From NCBI GenBank assembly GCA_024742415.1, contig JANSYN010000017.1, positions 17,701-81,700 on the forward strand: a stretch of DNA of 64,000 bases, in the 5' to 3' direction. This document shows positions 9,483-19,397 of the stretch, in pieces; positions within the stretch are counted from its first letter, which is position 1; each line of letters starts with the position of its first letter. The position numbers and the translations under genes are program-made. This DNA is from Gammaproteobacteria bacterium. GTDB taxonomy: Bacteria > Pseudomonadota > Gammaproteobacteria > Pseudomonadales > Halieaceae. The notes under the pieces are model-generated. The model was given only the letters and a program-made list of their open reading frames with translations. It had not been told where the DNA came from and did not search any database.

Positions 9483-11843
9483 ATGCACAGAGCAACCGCA
9501 CGCTGTATTCCACTGATTTTGTCTATTTTGTCGGCCTCGCCAGGCTTCCAGAGTCATGCGCAGGCGCAAACAGGGCAAGCCGGCGTAACCGCGCGTGCCG
9601 GGGCCCTGGAAGAAGTCATTGTGACGGCGCGCAAACGGGAGCAGAGCCTGCAGGATGTTTCACTGGCGGTCACGGCCCTGCCCGAGAGCCTGCTGAAAGA
9701 CTCACTGGTGGGCAGTTCAGAGGAGTTGGCCAACCTGGTCCCGTCGCTGAACCTGAACAAGGGGGCCAACCCGCGGCAAACATCCTTCAGTATTCGCGGT
9801 ATTGGCACAACCAGTTTCAGCTCGGGCATTGAGCCCAGCGTTTCAACCATGCTTGACGGCGTGGTGATGGGACAAACCGGTATGGCCTTTGCGCAACTTG
9901 TCGATATGCAGCGCGTCGAGGTACTGCGCGGGCCACAGGGAACACTGTTCGGCAAGAATGCCTCCGGCGGCCTTGTGCATTTCATTACCCGCGACCCCAC
10001 CGATGAATTCAATGCCGAGGTGCAGGCCTACGCCACTGACGACCAGGAATACCGCAGCAGCTTTACCGTATCAAACGGACTGACTGACACACTGGCGTTT
10101 CGACTGACCGGTTACCTGAACAAGGATGAGGGTTGGGTTGAAAACGTTTTCGATGGCAACGACGTCAACGACTCCGACGATTGGGGCCTGCGCGGCAAGC
10201 TGCTATGGAACCCCTCAGACACCTTGCAGCTAAAATGGAGCAGCGATTACAGTGACCGCGAATCTAACTGCTGTGTCGCTGCTTTTCGCGACCTTGACCC
10301 ATGGCCGGAAACACCGCCCAACAATCAGGCAACCGTAGACGATCTGCTTGCGCAGCTGGACCCGGTCGTGCCGGGCGAGAAAAACACCCAGGTTAATCTC
10401 AATGGCGACCTGACAACTGACATCAAGGCCTCCGGGCACAGCCTGGAAGTGAACTGGGACGTTGGCGAGCACACGGTCACCTCGATCAGCGCCTACCGCG
10501 AATGGGAGCAAAACTCACGCGGCGACAGTGACCAGCTGCCCACCGACGTACTGGGGTTCAGGCAGGGCGGCCTGTCAGAGCAGGAGCAGTTTTCACAGGA
10601 GATTCGCCTGACATCTCCTGCAGGCGAAAGATTCTCTTACGTGGTTGGCCTATTCTATTTCGACCAGACGGTGGATCGCGCCTTTGACCGTTCCTTCGAC
10701 CTGTTTGGCGACAATCGCACAACGGCCGTCGCTGACTTTACCGTGGACTCACTGAACTATGCCGCCTTCGGCGAGGCCACCTTCGCATTGACAGAACGCT
10801 GGCGCATCATCGCGGGCGCGCGCTGGACTTACGATGATTTGAGTTTCGACTTCGAGCGAACGGGCATGACACTCGGCGCAAATCCGCAGCCGTACTTCGA
10901 ACGCGAAACCGACGAGGATGATCTGTCCGGCAAGTTCGTCGTTGAATGGGACGCCACCGAAGATGCGCTGCTCTACGCCAGCTACGTGCAGGGTTACAAG
11001 GGCCCGGCCTTCAACGTCGGCTTCGGCTCTCGACCGGACAACACCGACCCGGTAGCGCCCGAGACCAGTGACGCCTATGAAATCGGCTTGAAATCCAGCT
11101 GGTTTGATAACCGCCTGGTGTTAAACATTGCAGCGTTCTATACCGAGTACAGTGACTTTCAGGCCAGCGCCTCGCAGTTCATTCCGGATCTCGATGAAGA
11201 TGGCAATCCGGTGGATGAAAACGGCGACGGACGCGACGATGGTGTATTCAGTTTTATTCTTGCCAACGTCGGTGAAGTTGAAACCCGTGGTGTGGAGGTA
11301 GATTTCACTGCCAGGCCGCTAGAAAACCTGACACTGTTCGGCGGGATTGCGTTTATCGACGCAGAAATCGTCACGTTCAAAGACGGGCCCTGTTCCTTCG
11401 GACAGACCTTTCGCGGCGTGGGCTATCAGGGGCAGGCCTCCTGCGCGCAACGGCCTGCGATACAAAATCTTGACGGCGGCGAACTACCCGAGTCACCCGA
11501 CTGGAAGTTCACCCTCGCGGCGAATTACCTCATTCCATTGCAGTCTATGCCCTTCGACCTCGCACTCAAAGGGAACTACCGTTACCAGGATGACATTCAG
11601 TTCCTGATTGAACAGGACGAGTACACCACCGAAGACGCCTACGGCATTCTGGATGTATCCGTCGCACTGGAAGACAAGTCTGAGCATTACACGGTGACCG
11701 CATTTGTGCGCAACCTCACCGATCAATGGTATGTGGACGGCATTGCCGCATTCGCTGACACATTTACACCCAACGGTTATGGCCACAACGTACCGCGCTA
11801 CGCCGAGCGCACCTTTGGTGTGGAGGGACGCTACCGCTGGTAG
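9483..11843 (+). CDS. TonB-dependent outer-membrane receptor
   Basis: At 786 aa this is typical in length. A signal peptide ends near residue 28. A TonB-box/plug start follows (EEVIVTARKREQSLQDVSLA) and the plug includes FSIRGIGTTSF and VEVLRGPQGTLFGKNASGG. The rest is a 22-strand-type barrel with a C-terminal aromatic (FGVEGRYRW). The ATG is preceded by GAGGAAGCC. The KREQSLQDV plug variant is common in the many sphingomonad/Halieaceae-like receptors of unknown substrate. It would import a siderophore or organic compound with TonB energy. No transport partner is adjacent, so the ligand cannot be named. Confidence 0.95.
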   Translation: MHRATARCIPLILSILSASPGFQSHAQAQTGQAGVTARAGALEEVIVTARKREQSLQDVSLAVTALPESLLKDSLVGSSEELANLVPSLNLNKGANPRQTSFSIRGIGTTSFSSGIEPSVSTMLDGVVMGQTGMAFAQLVDMQRVEVLRGPQGTLFGKNASGGLVHFITRDPTDEFNAEVQAYATDDQEYRSSFTVSNGLTDTLAFRLTGYLNKDEGWVENVFDGNDVNDSDDWGLRGKLLWNPSDTLQLKWSSDYSDRESNCCVAAFRDLDPWPETPPNNQATVDDLLAQLDPVVPGEKNTQVNLNGDLTTDIKASGHSLEVNWDVGEHTVTSISAYREWEQNSRGDSDQLPTDVLGFRQGGLSEQEQFSQEIRLTSPAGERFSYVVGLFYFDQTVDRAFDRSFDLFGDNRTTAVADFTVDSLNYAAFGEATFALTERWRIIAGARWTYDDLSFDFERTGMTLGANPQPYFERETDEDDLSGKFVVEWDATEDALLYASYVQGYKGPAFNVGFGSRPDNTDPVAPETSDAYEIGLKSSWFDNRLVLNIAAFYTEYSDFQASASQFIPDLDEDGNPVDENGDGRDDGVFSFILANVGEVETRGVEVDFTARPLENLTLFGGIAFIDAEIVTFKDGPCSFGQTFRGVGYQGQASCAQRPAIQNLDGGELPESPDWKFTLAANYLIPLQSMPFDLALKGNYRYQDDIQFLIEQDEYTTEDAYGILDVSVALEDKSEHYTVTAFVRNLTDQWYVDGIAAFADTFTPNGYGHNVPRYAERTFGVEGRYRW

Positions 11844-11891
11844 TGCTGCGGTGATGCAGCGCGGCCGTTGAGCCGTCGCGCAACGCGCTGC

Positions 11892-12422
11892 CTAAAAGCT
11901 GCCCAGCGACAGTGCCTGCTCGATCAGCGCCTGCTCCTGCTCATCTGCCAATGCACGCACCGGGCGAATGAGCAGGTGCTTGTCGTGCGTCTGCTTGAAC
12001 CCGGCGGCCAGGTCGACTTCGCGGGCGCGCTCGTCACCGGCGTGACCAAAAAATGCATCTATCCCCGTATGAAACCGCGTAAATGCATACAACAGCGTTT
12101 GCCTTAACATTCCGCCGGCGGCGTTGATAGCACCGGCCCTGTCGTTGGGCATCGCGCGCATTATGGCACCGTCAGTACAACCCCCGCCGATCAGGCCGAT
12201 ACGATCCTGCTGCCAGAAGTGCAGGTAAGACAGCGTGTGCATTGCGGCGGCGCTGTCGCGATACAGTGCCACAATGTGGCGGCCATATTCGGGCGGGGCA
12301 ACGCCGTACTTACGCTGAAAGAGATCGGCTGCAAAAAATTCGCCGTCCTGCACCTCGAGCACGTCGATCCATCCGCGCAGGCTGGCAGGAAGTTCGCTGG
12401 GTTGTGACAATTCTGGCAGCAT
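11892..12422 (-). CDS. Conserved hypothetical protein (176 aa)
   Basis: I do not recognise this protein. It has no signal peptide or membrane segment. The segment DRIGLIGGGCTDGAIMRAMP and a C-terminal half rich in Arg/His (AYTRFHTG-like, then KQTHDKHLLIRPV) suggest a small globular enzyme, perhaps with an acetyltransferase-like fold, but no diagnostic motif is present. It is the last gene of a minus-strand run that includes the deacetylase and matrixin genes. The gap to the deacetylase is 116 bp, so co-transcription is possible but not shown. It is convergent with the TonB receptor gene. Confidence 0.6.
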   Translation of the reverse strand: MLPELSQPSELPASLRGWIDVLEVQDGEFFAADLFQRKYGVAPPEYGRHIVALYRDSAAAMHTLSYLHFWQQDRIGLIGGGCTDGAIMRAMPNDRAGAINAAGGMLRQTLLYAFTRFHTGIDAFFGHAGDERAREVDLAAGFKQTHDKHLLIRPVRALADEQEQALIEQALSLGSF

Positions 12423-12538
12423 GGCAACTCGCGGGTGTCAGAGCCTGCGCAGTTTATCCAATTGCCCACTGCAAGACCATGAATTGCGCCATTCCTCTGG
12501 CATCCAGCTTGTGACATCCAGCCCAGGGCCGCCAGCCT

Positions 12539-13405
12539 CTAGCCGTGCACAATCCGGCGAAGAATCGCCTGAAACTCCTGGGGCGTTCGCCAGGCATCGG
12601 CGCAAACCAGCCGCGGTATCTCGTACACGGGCGTTGCGTGATCAATCAACGCCTGTTGCGTTGTGAAAGCCGCCAACATGCCGTGCTCGTGTTGCAGTGT
12701 CGGGAAGTAGTCGCGCGTGAGATATGGGCTGGTGTGGCCATAGGGATAGGCGAACAGCTGCGTGCGCTTGCCGACAGGTCTGAGCCGTTCATCAATACAC
12801 TGCGCGGCGCAGCGCACCTGCCGATCAGCGCGCGCATAGTTGTCAACACTGGAGAAGTCTCCCCCTGCGCCATAACGCTGCAAGGAAGCCGGCAACGTTG
12901 CGTGGACGTGATCCCAGCTGTGATTCTCAATGGCCACCAGGCCTTCGGCGGCCGCTTCTGCCCACCAGTTATCGTCGCTCAGGGGCAGGCCGCCATAACA
13001 GCCATGGTCAATGGCGGCGCGCGCCACAGGACAGGCGATAACAAACGCCGTCAACAGATTCTGCGTGCTATCGGTGAGCGTACTATCGGTGAACGTGCCG
13101 GGCGAGGTGCGCGCGAGGTGGTCGCGCAGAATATTGGCAAAGGCGCGCTGCCTGCCGAACTGCGGGTGGTCGTAGTCAGCCCAGTCCAGTGACGTGCCAT
13201 CATCACAACTGAATGCCACAAAGTGTGACGGCAGCGCTTGCGGCGTGCGGGTGGCCAGCGCCAAGGCGATGTCCAGCAGTGAAACAACAGGCAAGCCAGC
13301 CTCGTGTACCGCGTGCAGGTCTGCCGCGAAGGCGATGTGGTCGTTGCTGGCGTAATCGTAGCCACCGCAATTCTGGGCGTGATAGGTAAAAACAGCGCCT
13401 CGCAT
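12539..13405 (-). CDS. Polysaccharide deacetylase-like (NodB-fold) protein
   Basis: The protein is 288 aa from ATG 13405, one codon inside a TTG. The N-terminal AVFTYHAQNCGG opens the fold. FVAFSCDDGTSLDW corresponds to the catalytic Asp and metal-Asp motif, and ENHSWDHVH corresponds to the metal-binding H-S-x-x-H motif. LFAYPYGH is the typical FxxPYG loop. Family members hydrolyse N- or O-acetyl groups of sugars in chitin, peptidoglycan or exopolysaccharide. No signal peptide is seen, so it may act in the cytoplasm or be exported otherwise. The gene lies 57 bp after the matrixin gene on the same strand. Confidence 0.78.
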   Translation of the reverse strand: MRGAVFTYHAQNCGGYDYASNDHIAFAADLHAVHEAGLPVVSLLDIALALATRTPQALPSHFVAFSCDDGTSLDWADYDHPQFGRQRAFANILRDHLARTSPGTFTDSTLTDSTQNLLTAFVIACPVARAAIDHGCYGGLPLSDDNWWAEAAAEGLVAIENHSWDHVHATLPASLQRYGAGGDFSSVDNYARADRQVRCAAQCIDERLRPVGKRTQLFAYPYGHTSPYLTRDYFPTLQHEHGMLAAFTTQQALIDHATPVYEIPRLVCADAWRTPQEFQAILRRIVHG

Positions 13406-13462
13406 CAACGCAGGCCCATTGCCGCAAGCACGCCGCCCGCCCGGTCACGCTGGGTTTTTGCG

Positions 13463-14581
13463 CTAGCGGATTTCGATGATTTCAAACCCCTGCTCCGCGG
13501 TGCGCCACTTCAGCAACAGGTCATAAACACGGTCATCGATAAAGACGTCGAACAGTTCAATTTCATCGCCACCGAGTTCGCAGGTTGCGGCGTCTGTGGC
13601 AACCTCATCCGAGGCCGGTATAAAGTTCTTGTCCAGCGTTACAACCGAGAACGTCGAGCTGGATGCCGCCATTGCGCCTTGCGTTGTGTAGGCACGCGCT
13701 GTCATGGTGTGGGTACCGGCACCCAGGTATGAATACGCGAACGCCATCGAATAACCAGATTGCTGTGCACCCACAATATCCGGAAAAGCCGCGGCCACGT
13801 CCGCGCGATCGCCGCCGGTTGGCATCTCAAACAAAAAACGGCCATTGAGCCACATTTCTACCCGATCAATGCCGTCTGAGGCAACGGCCCAACCGCGCAG
13901 GTTGCCCACGCCGCTGTGCACCTCGCCGATCAACGGTTCTTCCAGTACATGCTCAAAAACCAATGCATTATCAGGCGACGGATACAGGCTGCGCATACCG
14001 GCGATGTCATCGGCCTGCGGCACTTCCACATCACCGACAAAACTGTTCATCAGCGCCAGGCGGTCGTCCTCGTGATCCAGGCCGGAAAAATGCCCCAATT
14101 CGTGTGCGGCCACACGGCGGAAATCCAGGGTGTCTCGTCTCAGGGGGCCTGAGTAGATGTCCCAGTCAACGTTGCTGTTGAACACGGTATCGGACTCCAC
14201 GATGAACCCCCCCGGTTCGTCGATATAGGACACGTTGATTGCCAGGGTGCCGTCATTGAAAGGAATGCCGCAGTCGGTTGGCTTGAAGGCAACACCGTTG
14301 AAAAAGTTATCCTCGGGCTCGGTAATACCGGCGCAGGGGTCAGAGAACCTGCCGTTTACATCCAATCGAAAACCGGGCACGACGTCGTTCCATGCATCGG
14401 CTGCCTGCACAAGCGCCGCGTTCCAGGGTTTACCGGAACCGGTGCTTTGTTCGATGTTACCGTAGATTGTCGCCCGGCCGTCTCTCCAGCGCTCGCCGTA
14501 AAGTTCGAACGCTGCCGCGGACGTTGCCACGGCTGCCCACAGGGCACATGCCAGGGCCAGTTTGCAGCGTATGCTGATCAC
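13463..14581 (-). CDS. Secreted matrixin-type zinc metalloprotease
   Basis: The 372-aa protein has a signal peptide (LALACALWAAVATSAAA). The catalytic motif VAAHELGHFSGLDHEDD gives the HExxHxxGxxH ligands His160, His164 and His170 with Glu161 as base. A Met-turn candidate (LALM) follows. The N-terminal 170 residues form the protease. The C-terminal half (about 210-372) looks like an extracellular beta-domain with GAGTHTMTARAYTTQGA, like Ig-type or cadherin-like folds. Its ATG overlaps the stop of the preceding gene as ATGA, so the two are translationally coupled. It is probably periplasmic or extracellular. Its protein substrate is unknown. Confidence 0.88.
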   Translation of the reverse strand: MISIRCKLALACALWAAVATSAAAFELYGERWRDGRATIYGNIEQSTGSGKPWNAALVQAADAWNDVVPGFRLDVNGRFSDPCAGITEPEDNFFNGVAFKPTDCGIPFNDGTLAINVSYIDEPGGFIVESDTVFNSNVDWDIYSGPLRRDTLDFRRVAAHELGHFSGLDHEDDRLALMNSFVGDVEVPQADDIAGMRSLYPSPDNALVFEHVLEEPLIGEVHSGVGNLRGWAVASDGIDRVEMWLNGRFLFEMPTGGDRADVAAAFPDIVGAQQSGYSMAFAYSYLGAGTHTMTARAYTTQGAMAASSSTFSVVTLDKNFIPASDEVATDAATCELGGDEIELFDVFIDDRVYDLLLKWRTAEQGFEIIEIR

Positions 14582-15219
14582 TGTGCGTGCTCCTGAATGA
14601 AAGCCTTGAACTCCGCACTGGTCAACGGCTGTTGCGCACCGGAGGCGTCACTAGCTCCGCCAGCGCCACTGGAGGGTTGCATCAACGTTACGCCGGCCGC
14701 GGTTCGGGCGTCGAGCTTCAGTGCCGATGCATTCACCTTCGCAACGCTTTTTACTGTCCTGTTGCGGCTGTCTTTCACGAAGTATTCGCGGGTCGATGGC
14801 TCTCGCTCAAGTATAAAGTGCCCCTGCCCCCAGCCGCGCAACGGGTGCACGGTATGACCCTGGTCGGACTCAAGAAAGTAAATGCCATGCTCACCGACAG
14901 CCGGTATCGATTGATCACTGACGCGCACAGACCTGCCGCCGCTACTGCCACCGAGGTAGCGCACCTGCAGTTCAGCCGCGTTGTGCTCGCCCTTGATGAC
15001 ATCGATGACCTCAAACGTCACCCAGGTAAAGATTTTCTTGCCCTGAGCCTCCACGGCAATCGCGGCCACTCTGCCCTCAAACACCAGCGGAGACTGTTTG
15101 GCAATGTCGGTGATGGGGCGTTGCACTACGCTGGACGCAAACGCGCTTGTGTGGGTTGCCAGCACAAAACACAACAGGAGCAGGCATCGGAATGGAATGA
15201 TTTCGCGGGCGCTTTGCAT
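14578..15219 (-). CDS. Secreted protein coupled to the matrixin protease
   Basis: I do not recognise a named family. A signal peptide (CLLLLCFVLATHTSAFA) is followed by a beta-rich domain (SPLVFEGRVAAIAVEAQG, FTWVTFEVIDVIKGE, QVRYLGGSSGGRSVRV, GIYFLESD). Secreted proteins annotated as hypothetical next to matrixins often have this layout. The C-terminus (TSAEFKAFIQEHAQ) looks helical. A GGAGAG site precedes ATG 15219. The 4-nt overlap with the protease gene suggests fixed stoichiometry. It could be an inhibitor, chaperone or targeting partner of the protease, which is inference from position only. Confidence 0.75.
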   Translation of the reverse strand: MQSAREIIPFRCLLLLCFVLATHTSAFASSVVQRPITDIAKQSPLVFEGRVAAIAVEAQGKKIFTWVTFEVIDVIKGEHNAAELQVRYLGGSSGGRSVRVSDQSIPAVGEHGIYFLESDQGHTVHPLRGWGQGHFILEREPSTREYFVKDSRNRTVKSVAKVNASALKLDARTAAGVTLMQPSSGAGGASDASGAQQPLTSAEFKAFIQEHAQ

Positions 15220-15486
15220 GGCGAGGACTCTCCGCGTTGGCGGGCCAGTGCTGTTCGCAGTGCGATCCTTCTATTGTTGACCTCGCGAGACACGTCGCGC
15301 CAGGGCCCGGATCGGCGCATAAGAAACAGCGTCAACCTGCAGACTATCAACTGCCGAAACCCTGCACAAGCACGGCTGTCAGGGTGCTTGACCGCTGTTG
15401 CTGCAAACACTCTACCGTTAGGCCGCATCCTGGGGCGTTGATCTCGTGTTTGTCGCAGGGCACGCCCCCCAGCGCAGGCCCCTGAA

Positions 15487-15723
15487 TCAGCGCAGGCACC
15501 TGAACAGGCGCTTGTACCAGGGCAGTGCAACACGGCGTGCCGGACGGCGATGGCTGCTCGGTATGCCGTGCTCCTGGTACCACTGTTGCCATTCATAGGG
15601 AGTCAACGTGGTCGGTGGTTCTTTGACCGTGGCGCGCTTTAGCGATTTCGAGCGCAGCGAGGTGTCGGCGCGCTCGTCTTTGTCGCCGAGCAACTGCCTG
15701 ATGCGCTCGTGATCGACAGCCAC
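15487..15723 (-). CDS. Small basic hypothetical protein (78 aa)
   Basis: GTG 15723 is preceded by TAGGG and lies 26 bp downstream of the acyl-CoA dehydrogenase stop codon, so it may be the last cistron of that transcript. The product is highly charged and ends in a basic/aromatic tail (WYKRLFRCLR). The motif PYEWQQWYQEHG is compact and looks like a real domain. No function can be assigned. The coding status is moderately supported by start, position and composition. Confidence 0.48.
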   Translation of the reverse strand: MAVDHERIRQLLGDKDERADTSLRSKSLKRATVKEPPTTLTPYEWQQWYQEHGIPSSHRRPARRVALPWYKRLFRCLR

Positions 15724-15749
15724 GTCGCCCTACCCCAATGGTGCCATCG

Positions 15750-17525
15750 CTATACCTGCCACTGGTTTTCCTGCAGCGCCATAACACTTTGCTTGCCGCT
15801 TTTTATATCGGCCAGCAAGCTGACGGATTCCGGCAGGAGCTTCTCGAAATAATAGCTGGCAGAGACCACCTTGCCCTGCAGCAACAGGGCATTGCCGACA
15901 CCCTCGTCCAACTGGCGCTGCGCGACACTTGCCATTCTTGACCACAAGTAGGCGATCACCGTCAGGGCCGTCAGGCGCAGGTAAGGCGAGGCGGCGGCGC
16001 CGGCCTCTTCCGGGTCTGCCAGGCCCTTGCTGGCAATCCACGCGGTGGCATCCTGCAGGCGCTGCAGCGCCGCCGCCAGCTCAGCGTGGTGGGGAGCCTC
16101 TGGCGTGTCTGCGAGAAAATCCGACACGGTCGTGAACAAGCGCGCGATCAACTGCCCGCCTTTGAGGCCGAGTTTACGGCCTACCAGGTCCATCGCCTGG
16201 ATACCGTTGGTGCCCTCGTAGATGCGCGGAATCCTGCCGTCACGTACCAGTTGCTCCAGCGGCCAGTCTGTCGTGAAGCCTGCGCCGCCCAGCACCTGCA
16301 GGCCCACGTTGGCGTTGTTGAAGCCCTCGTCTGTTAAAAATGCTTTCACCACCGGGGTGAGTAACTGCACCAGGTCATCGCCCTCCTGCCGCACTTGCGC
16401 ATCCGGGTGCGCTACCGACAAGTCGAGCTGGTAACCAGTAAAGAGTGCCAGCGCCCGCATGCCCTCGTTCAGCACCTTCTGGTGCATCAGCATACGGCGC
16501 ACGTCGGGGTGAACGATAATCGGGTCTGCGGGTCCATCGGGGTTTTTCGCGCCGCCCAGGGCACGGCCCTGCAGGCGCTCCTGTGCAAAGCCGAGGCTTT
16601 CCTGAAAGGCCATCTCTGCCACACCAAGCCCCTGCATACCCACCATCAGGCGCGCTTCGTTCATCATGGTGAACATGGCACGCATCCCGTCGTTGGGCTC
16701 GCCTACCATCCAGCCGCGGGCCTGCTCGAAGTTCATCACACAGGTGGCAGAACCCTTGATCCCCATCTTGTGCTCAAGCCCGCCACAGTACACCGGGTTA
16801 CGCTCGCCGCTGTCTGGCAGCACCTTGGGTACCACAAACAGGGAGATGCCCTTGGTGCTGTCGGGCGCTCCCGGCAGCTTGGCCAACACCAGGTGGACGA
16901 TGTTGTCTACCAGGTCATGTTCACCGCCGGTAATCCAGATTTTGGTACCTTCGATACTGTAACTGCCGTCATCGCGCGGTGTTGCGCGCGTGCGAATCAG
17001 GCCAAGATCGGTACCGCATTGGGGCTCTGTCAGGCACATGGTGCCCGTCCACTGACCACTGACCAGATTGGCCAGGTACGTTGCCTTGAGTGACTCCGAA
17101 CCGTGGGCATACAGGGCGCTGATCGCACCATGGGTAAGACCGGCGTACATGCCCAACGACAGATTAGTTGAGCAAACCATTTCATCCACGATGAACTTCA
17201 GTGTGTGTGGCAGCCCCTGGCCGCCAAAGGCGACCGGAGCATCCAGCGACGCCCAGCCGCCCGCGACGAATTGCGCATAGGCAGCTTTGAAGCCCTCTGG
17301 CGTGGTGACCACGTGATCCCGAGGATCATAGCTACATCCCTGCTCATCGCCGATCCTGTTCACCGGTTGCAGGACTTCGGCGGCCAGCTTGCCCGCTTCC
17401 TCGATCACGGCCGTGATGATGTCTGGCGATGCGTCCTGGTACTTCTCGAACTCGGCGAGTTTTTCCACCCCCAGTACATCAAACAGCATGAACTTGATGT
17501 CGTTGATCGGTGCCTGGTACTGCAT
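15750..17525 (-). CDS. Acyl-CoA dehydrogenase (DmdC/FadE-like, about 65 kDa type)
   Basis: The 591 aa match the long acyl-CoA dehydrogenases with an extra C-terminal domain. The start MQYQAPINDIKFML is typical of the DmdC-like group, and GGGAGAG lies upstream of ATG 17525. The FAD/substrate-binding core includes MCLTEPQCGTDLG and IEGTKIWITGGEHD. The catalytic base region is IPRIYEGTNGIQAMDLVGRK. Family members oxidise acyl-CoA thioesters to enoyl-CoA with electron transfer to ETF. Members of this group act on 3-methylmercaptopropionyl-CoA (DMSP demethylation) or on medium/long-chain acyl-CoA. Which of these applies cannot be told from sequence alone, as no dmdA/B/D gene is present. Confidence 0.95.
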   Translation of the reverse strand: MQYQAPINDIKFMLFDVLGVEKLAEFEKYQDASPDIITAVIEEAGKLAAEVLQPVNRIGDEQGCSYDPRDHVVTTPEGFKAAYAQFVAGGWASLDAPVAFGGQGLPHTLKFIVDEMVCSTNLSLGMYAGLTHGAISALYAHGSESLKATYLANLVSGQWTGTMCLTEPQCGTDLGLIRTRATPRDDGSYSIEGTKIWITGGEHDLVDNIVHLVLAKLPGAPDSTKGISLFVVPKVLPDSGERNPVYCGGLEHKMGIKGSATCVMNFEQARGWMVGEPNDGMRAMFTMMNEARLMVGMQGLGVAEMAFQESLGFAQERLQGRALGGAKNPDGPADPIIVHPDVRRMLMHQKVLNEGMRALALFTGYQLDLSVAHPDAQVRQEGDDLVQLLTPVVKAFLTDEGFNNANVGLQVLGGAGFTTDWPLEQLVRDGRIPRIYEGTNGIQAMDLVGRKLGLKGGQLIARLFTTVSDFLADTPEAPHHAELAAALQRLQDATAWIASKGLADPEEAGAAASPYLRLTALTVIAYLWSRMASVAQRQLDEGVGNALLLQGKVVSASYYFEKLLPESVSLLADIKSGKQSVMALQENQWQV

Positions 17526-17732
17526 TGGTCTCTCCCGCGGTGAGTGCCTGAATTCACACTGTATACGGGGCGGGCTGCCGTCTGGTTCAGGGGACTATCG
17601 GCAGCTAACGCTGCGCCCGCACACCCACCCGCTCAGGCGGTGGCGGAGACCGCCTGCGTCTGTCGCGACCCGCTGGCGGGCACCGTGCTTCTTTAGCCAC
17701 TTGCGCTTGATGCGCCGCATTCAGCCGTGCCG

Positions 17733-19397
17733 TCACCTGGGCAAAGCCAGGACGAACAGCGCGTTGCCCGCGCCGGCCTGGTAGCGGCCATCAACACCCT
17801 GAAAAGTGCTGTACCCGGAGTTGATCAACAGGCCATCGCCCGCGACCACCACTCCGACAGAATCAATAGTGCCACCATTGCCGGCCTCACCGTTGACATC
17901 AGTAAAGCCGATGGCGGTATCGAGGGACCACTTTTCAGTGCCATCACGCGTGTCAAACGCCCTGACTACACCGTCAAGTGAGCCGGCAAACAGCAAGTCA
18001 TTGCTGACAGATAACGACGCCGAGTACAGGGACGGCGTGGTCAGCCCCTCGAAGGTATGGGTAGGATGAATGGCCCAATCGACGGCGCCGGTGGCGAGGT
18101 CCAGCGCGTAAATGCCGGGCCGCGCTCCGGGGATCAAGTCTGCCCGGCCCCCACTGGCCTTGTCGATACTGAAATCTGTGGCGGCGGCGTAAACACGAGC
18201 CTCGTCGACCGCCATACCCCAGTGAATACCGCCCAGCGCTGAGCCCTCGCTGATTTTATTGGACCAGTTCAGCGCACCGGTATCGGCCTGTATCGAGTAC
18301 ACCACGCCGCCCTTGTCGCCCGCGATGAGGGTGTCGCCATCCTGCAGGAGGATTGGCGCTGCGCCAAAATCGAAGTCTTGCCCGGGGGGTACCGAGCAGC
18401 GCAAAGACCCAGTGAGGTTACAGTTACCGTTCCAGGTGTCGTTTTGTCTGGCCTGGAAGATCCAGTTCACAGCACCGCTGTCCATGTCCAGCGAGATGAT
18501 GGCGTCTGAGGTTGCTGTGGCAGGTTCGGTATAGTTCTGACCCGTTCCTATATACACAGCGTTGCGGCTGACATCGAGAGTGGGCGTCGCCCAGACAGGC
18601 GCGCCATTGGGGCCAATCCGCGCATCGGGCTCCACAACTTCCTGCGCTTGTGCAGTGGTGTGATACTGCCACAGTGTGTCACCGTTGCGGGCATCCAGCG
18701 CCACCAGCATACCGTGGCTCCTGCAGCAGGGGCCCGGAATGACCACCGTTGCCAGCACTTCCTTGCTGGAAACCGGCACAAACAGTTTGCCGCCATGATG
18801 CTGCATCCCGCCCGTCACAAAATGCAGCCCCGGCATTGTGCCGGCAAATGTTTGCCACAGCAGTGCGCCCGTGGCAGCCTCAACCGCATACACGTAGCCG
18901 TTGAAGTCCGCCGTATACACCACCGCCGGTGTGGTAGCGGTAGCCGGCACAAACAGTATGGAACCCGAGCGAAAGTTGCTGCCCGCTGCGGGTGTCGTGA
19001 ACGACCAGTACGCGCAGCCCGAGAGCCTGTTGATGGCAAGCAGCTCATTCCCGGACGTCAAGAAAATCGCCTGCGCCGTCACCGCGGGCACGCCGCGCTT
19101 CTCGGTCGCCCTGGCAGGTGCATAGCGAAAGTTTACTTCCAGCGTGTGCACATTTGACGCATCGATCAACGAATCCTGGTTGCGCGTGTTGGCAGGGTTA
19201 AACCCAAAGCCATTCACGATCAACGGAGCGGTGACATCCACGGCCTCCTCGCACTGCCCGCCCCTGGGCTGTGGTTGCGCGCTGTAGTCTAGAAACGGGA
19301 ACACAGGTTCGTTGTTCGAACGGTGCGCCGCATCATTTGCGTCGCTGCAAGCAACCAGCAGCGACAAAAAAAGAGCAAGGTAAACAACAGGTGGCAT
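17733..19397 (-). CDS. PQQ-type beta-propeller lipoprotein (alcohol/glucose dehydrogenase-like fold)
   Basis: The protein is 554 aa with a lipoprotein signal (LALFLSLLVACS). Repeated propeller blades end in tryptophan-docking motifs such as GALLWQTFAG, GDTLWQYHTT, GALNWSNK, GAVDWAIHP and GTEKWSLD. This is the pattern of quinoprotein dehydrogenases and BamB-like proteins. A vicinal CC (VIPGPCCRSHGMLVALD) occurs where quinoprotein dehydrogenases carry the disulfide over PQQ, which favours a PQQ enzyme over a structural propeller. No cytochrome CxxCH is present, so electrons would pass to a separate acceptor. It is anchored on the periplasmic face. The ribosome site is weak. Confidence 0.85.
   Translation of the reverse strand: MPPVVYLALFLSLLVACSDANDAAHRSNNEPVFPFLDYSAQPQPRGGQCEEAVDVTAPLIVNGFGFNPANTRNQDSLIDASNVHTLEVNFRYAPARATEKRGVPAVTAQAIFLTSGNELLAINRLSGCAYWSFTTPAAGSNFRSGSILFVPATATTPAVVYTADFNGYVYAVEAATGALLWQTFAGTMPGLHFVTGGMQHHGGKLFVPVSSKEVLATVVIPGPCCRSHGMLVALDARNGDTLWQYHTTAQAQEVVEPDARIGPNGAPVWATPTLDVSRNAVYIGTGQNYTEPATATSDAIISLDMDSGAVNWIFQARQNDTWNGNCNLTGSLRCSVPPGQDFDFGAAPILLQDGDTLIAGDKGGVVYSIQADTGALNWSNKISEGSALGGIHWGMAVDEARVYAAATDFSIDKASGGRADLIPGARPGIYALDLATGAVDWAIHPTHTFEGLTTPSLYSASLSVSNDLLFAGSLDGVVRAFDTRDGTEKWSLDTAIGFTDVNGEAGNGGTIDSVGVVVAGDGLLINSGYSTFQGVDGRYQAGAGNALFVLALPR

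Noticed and set aside
16395..17093. 232-codon open frame on the plus strand
   Set aside because: Antisense shadow of the acyl-CoA dehydrogenase.
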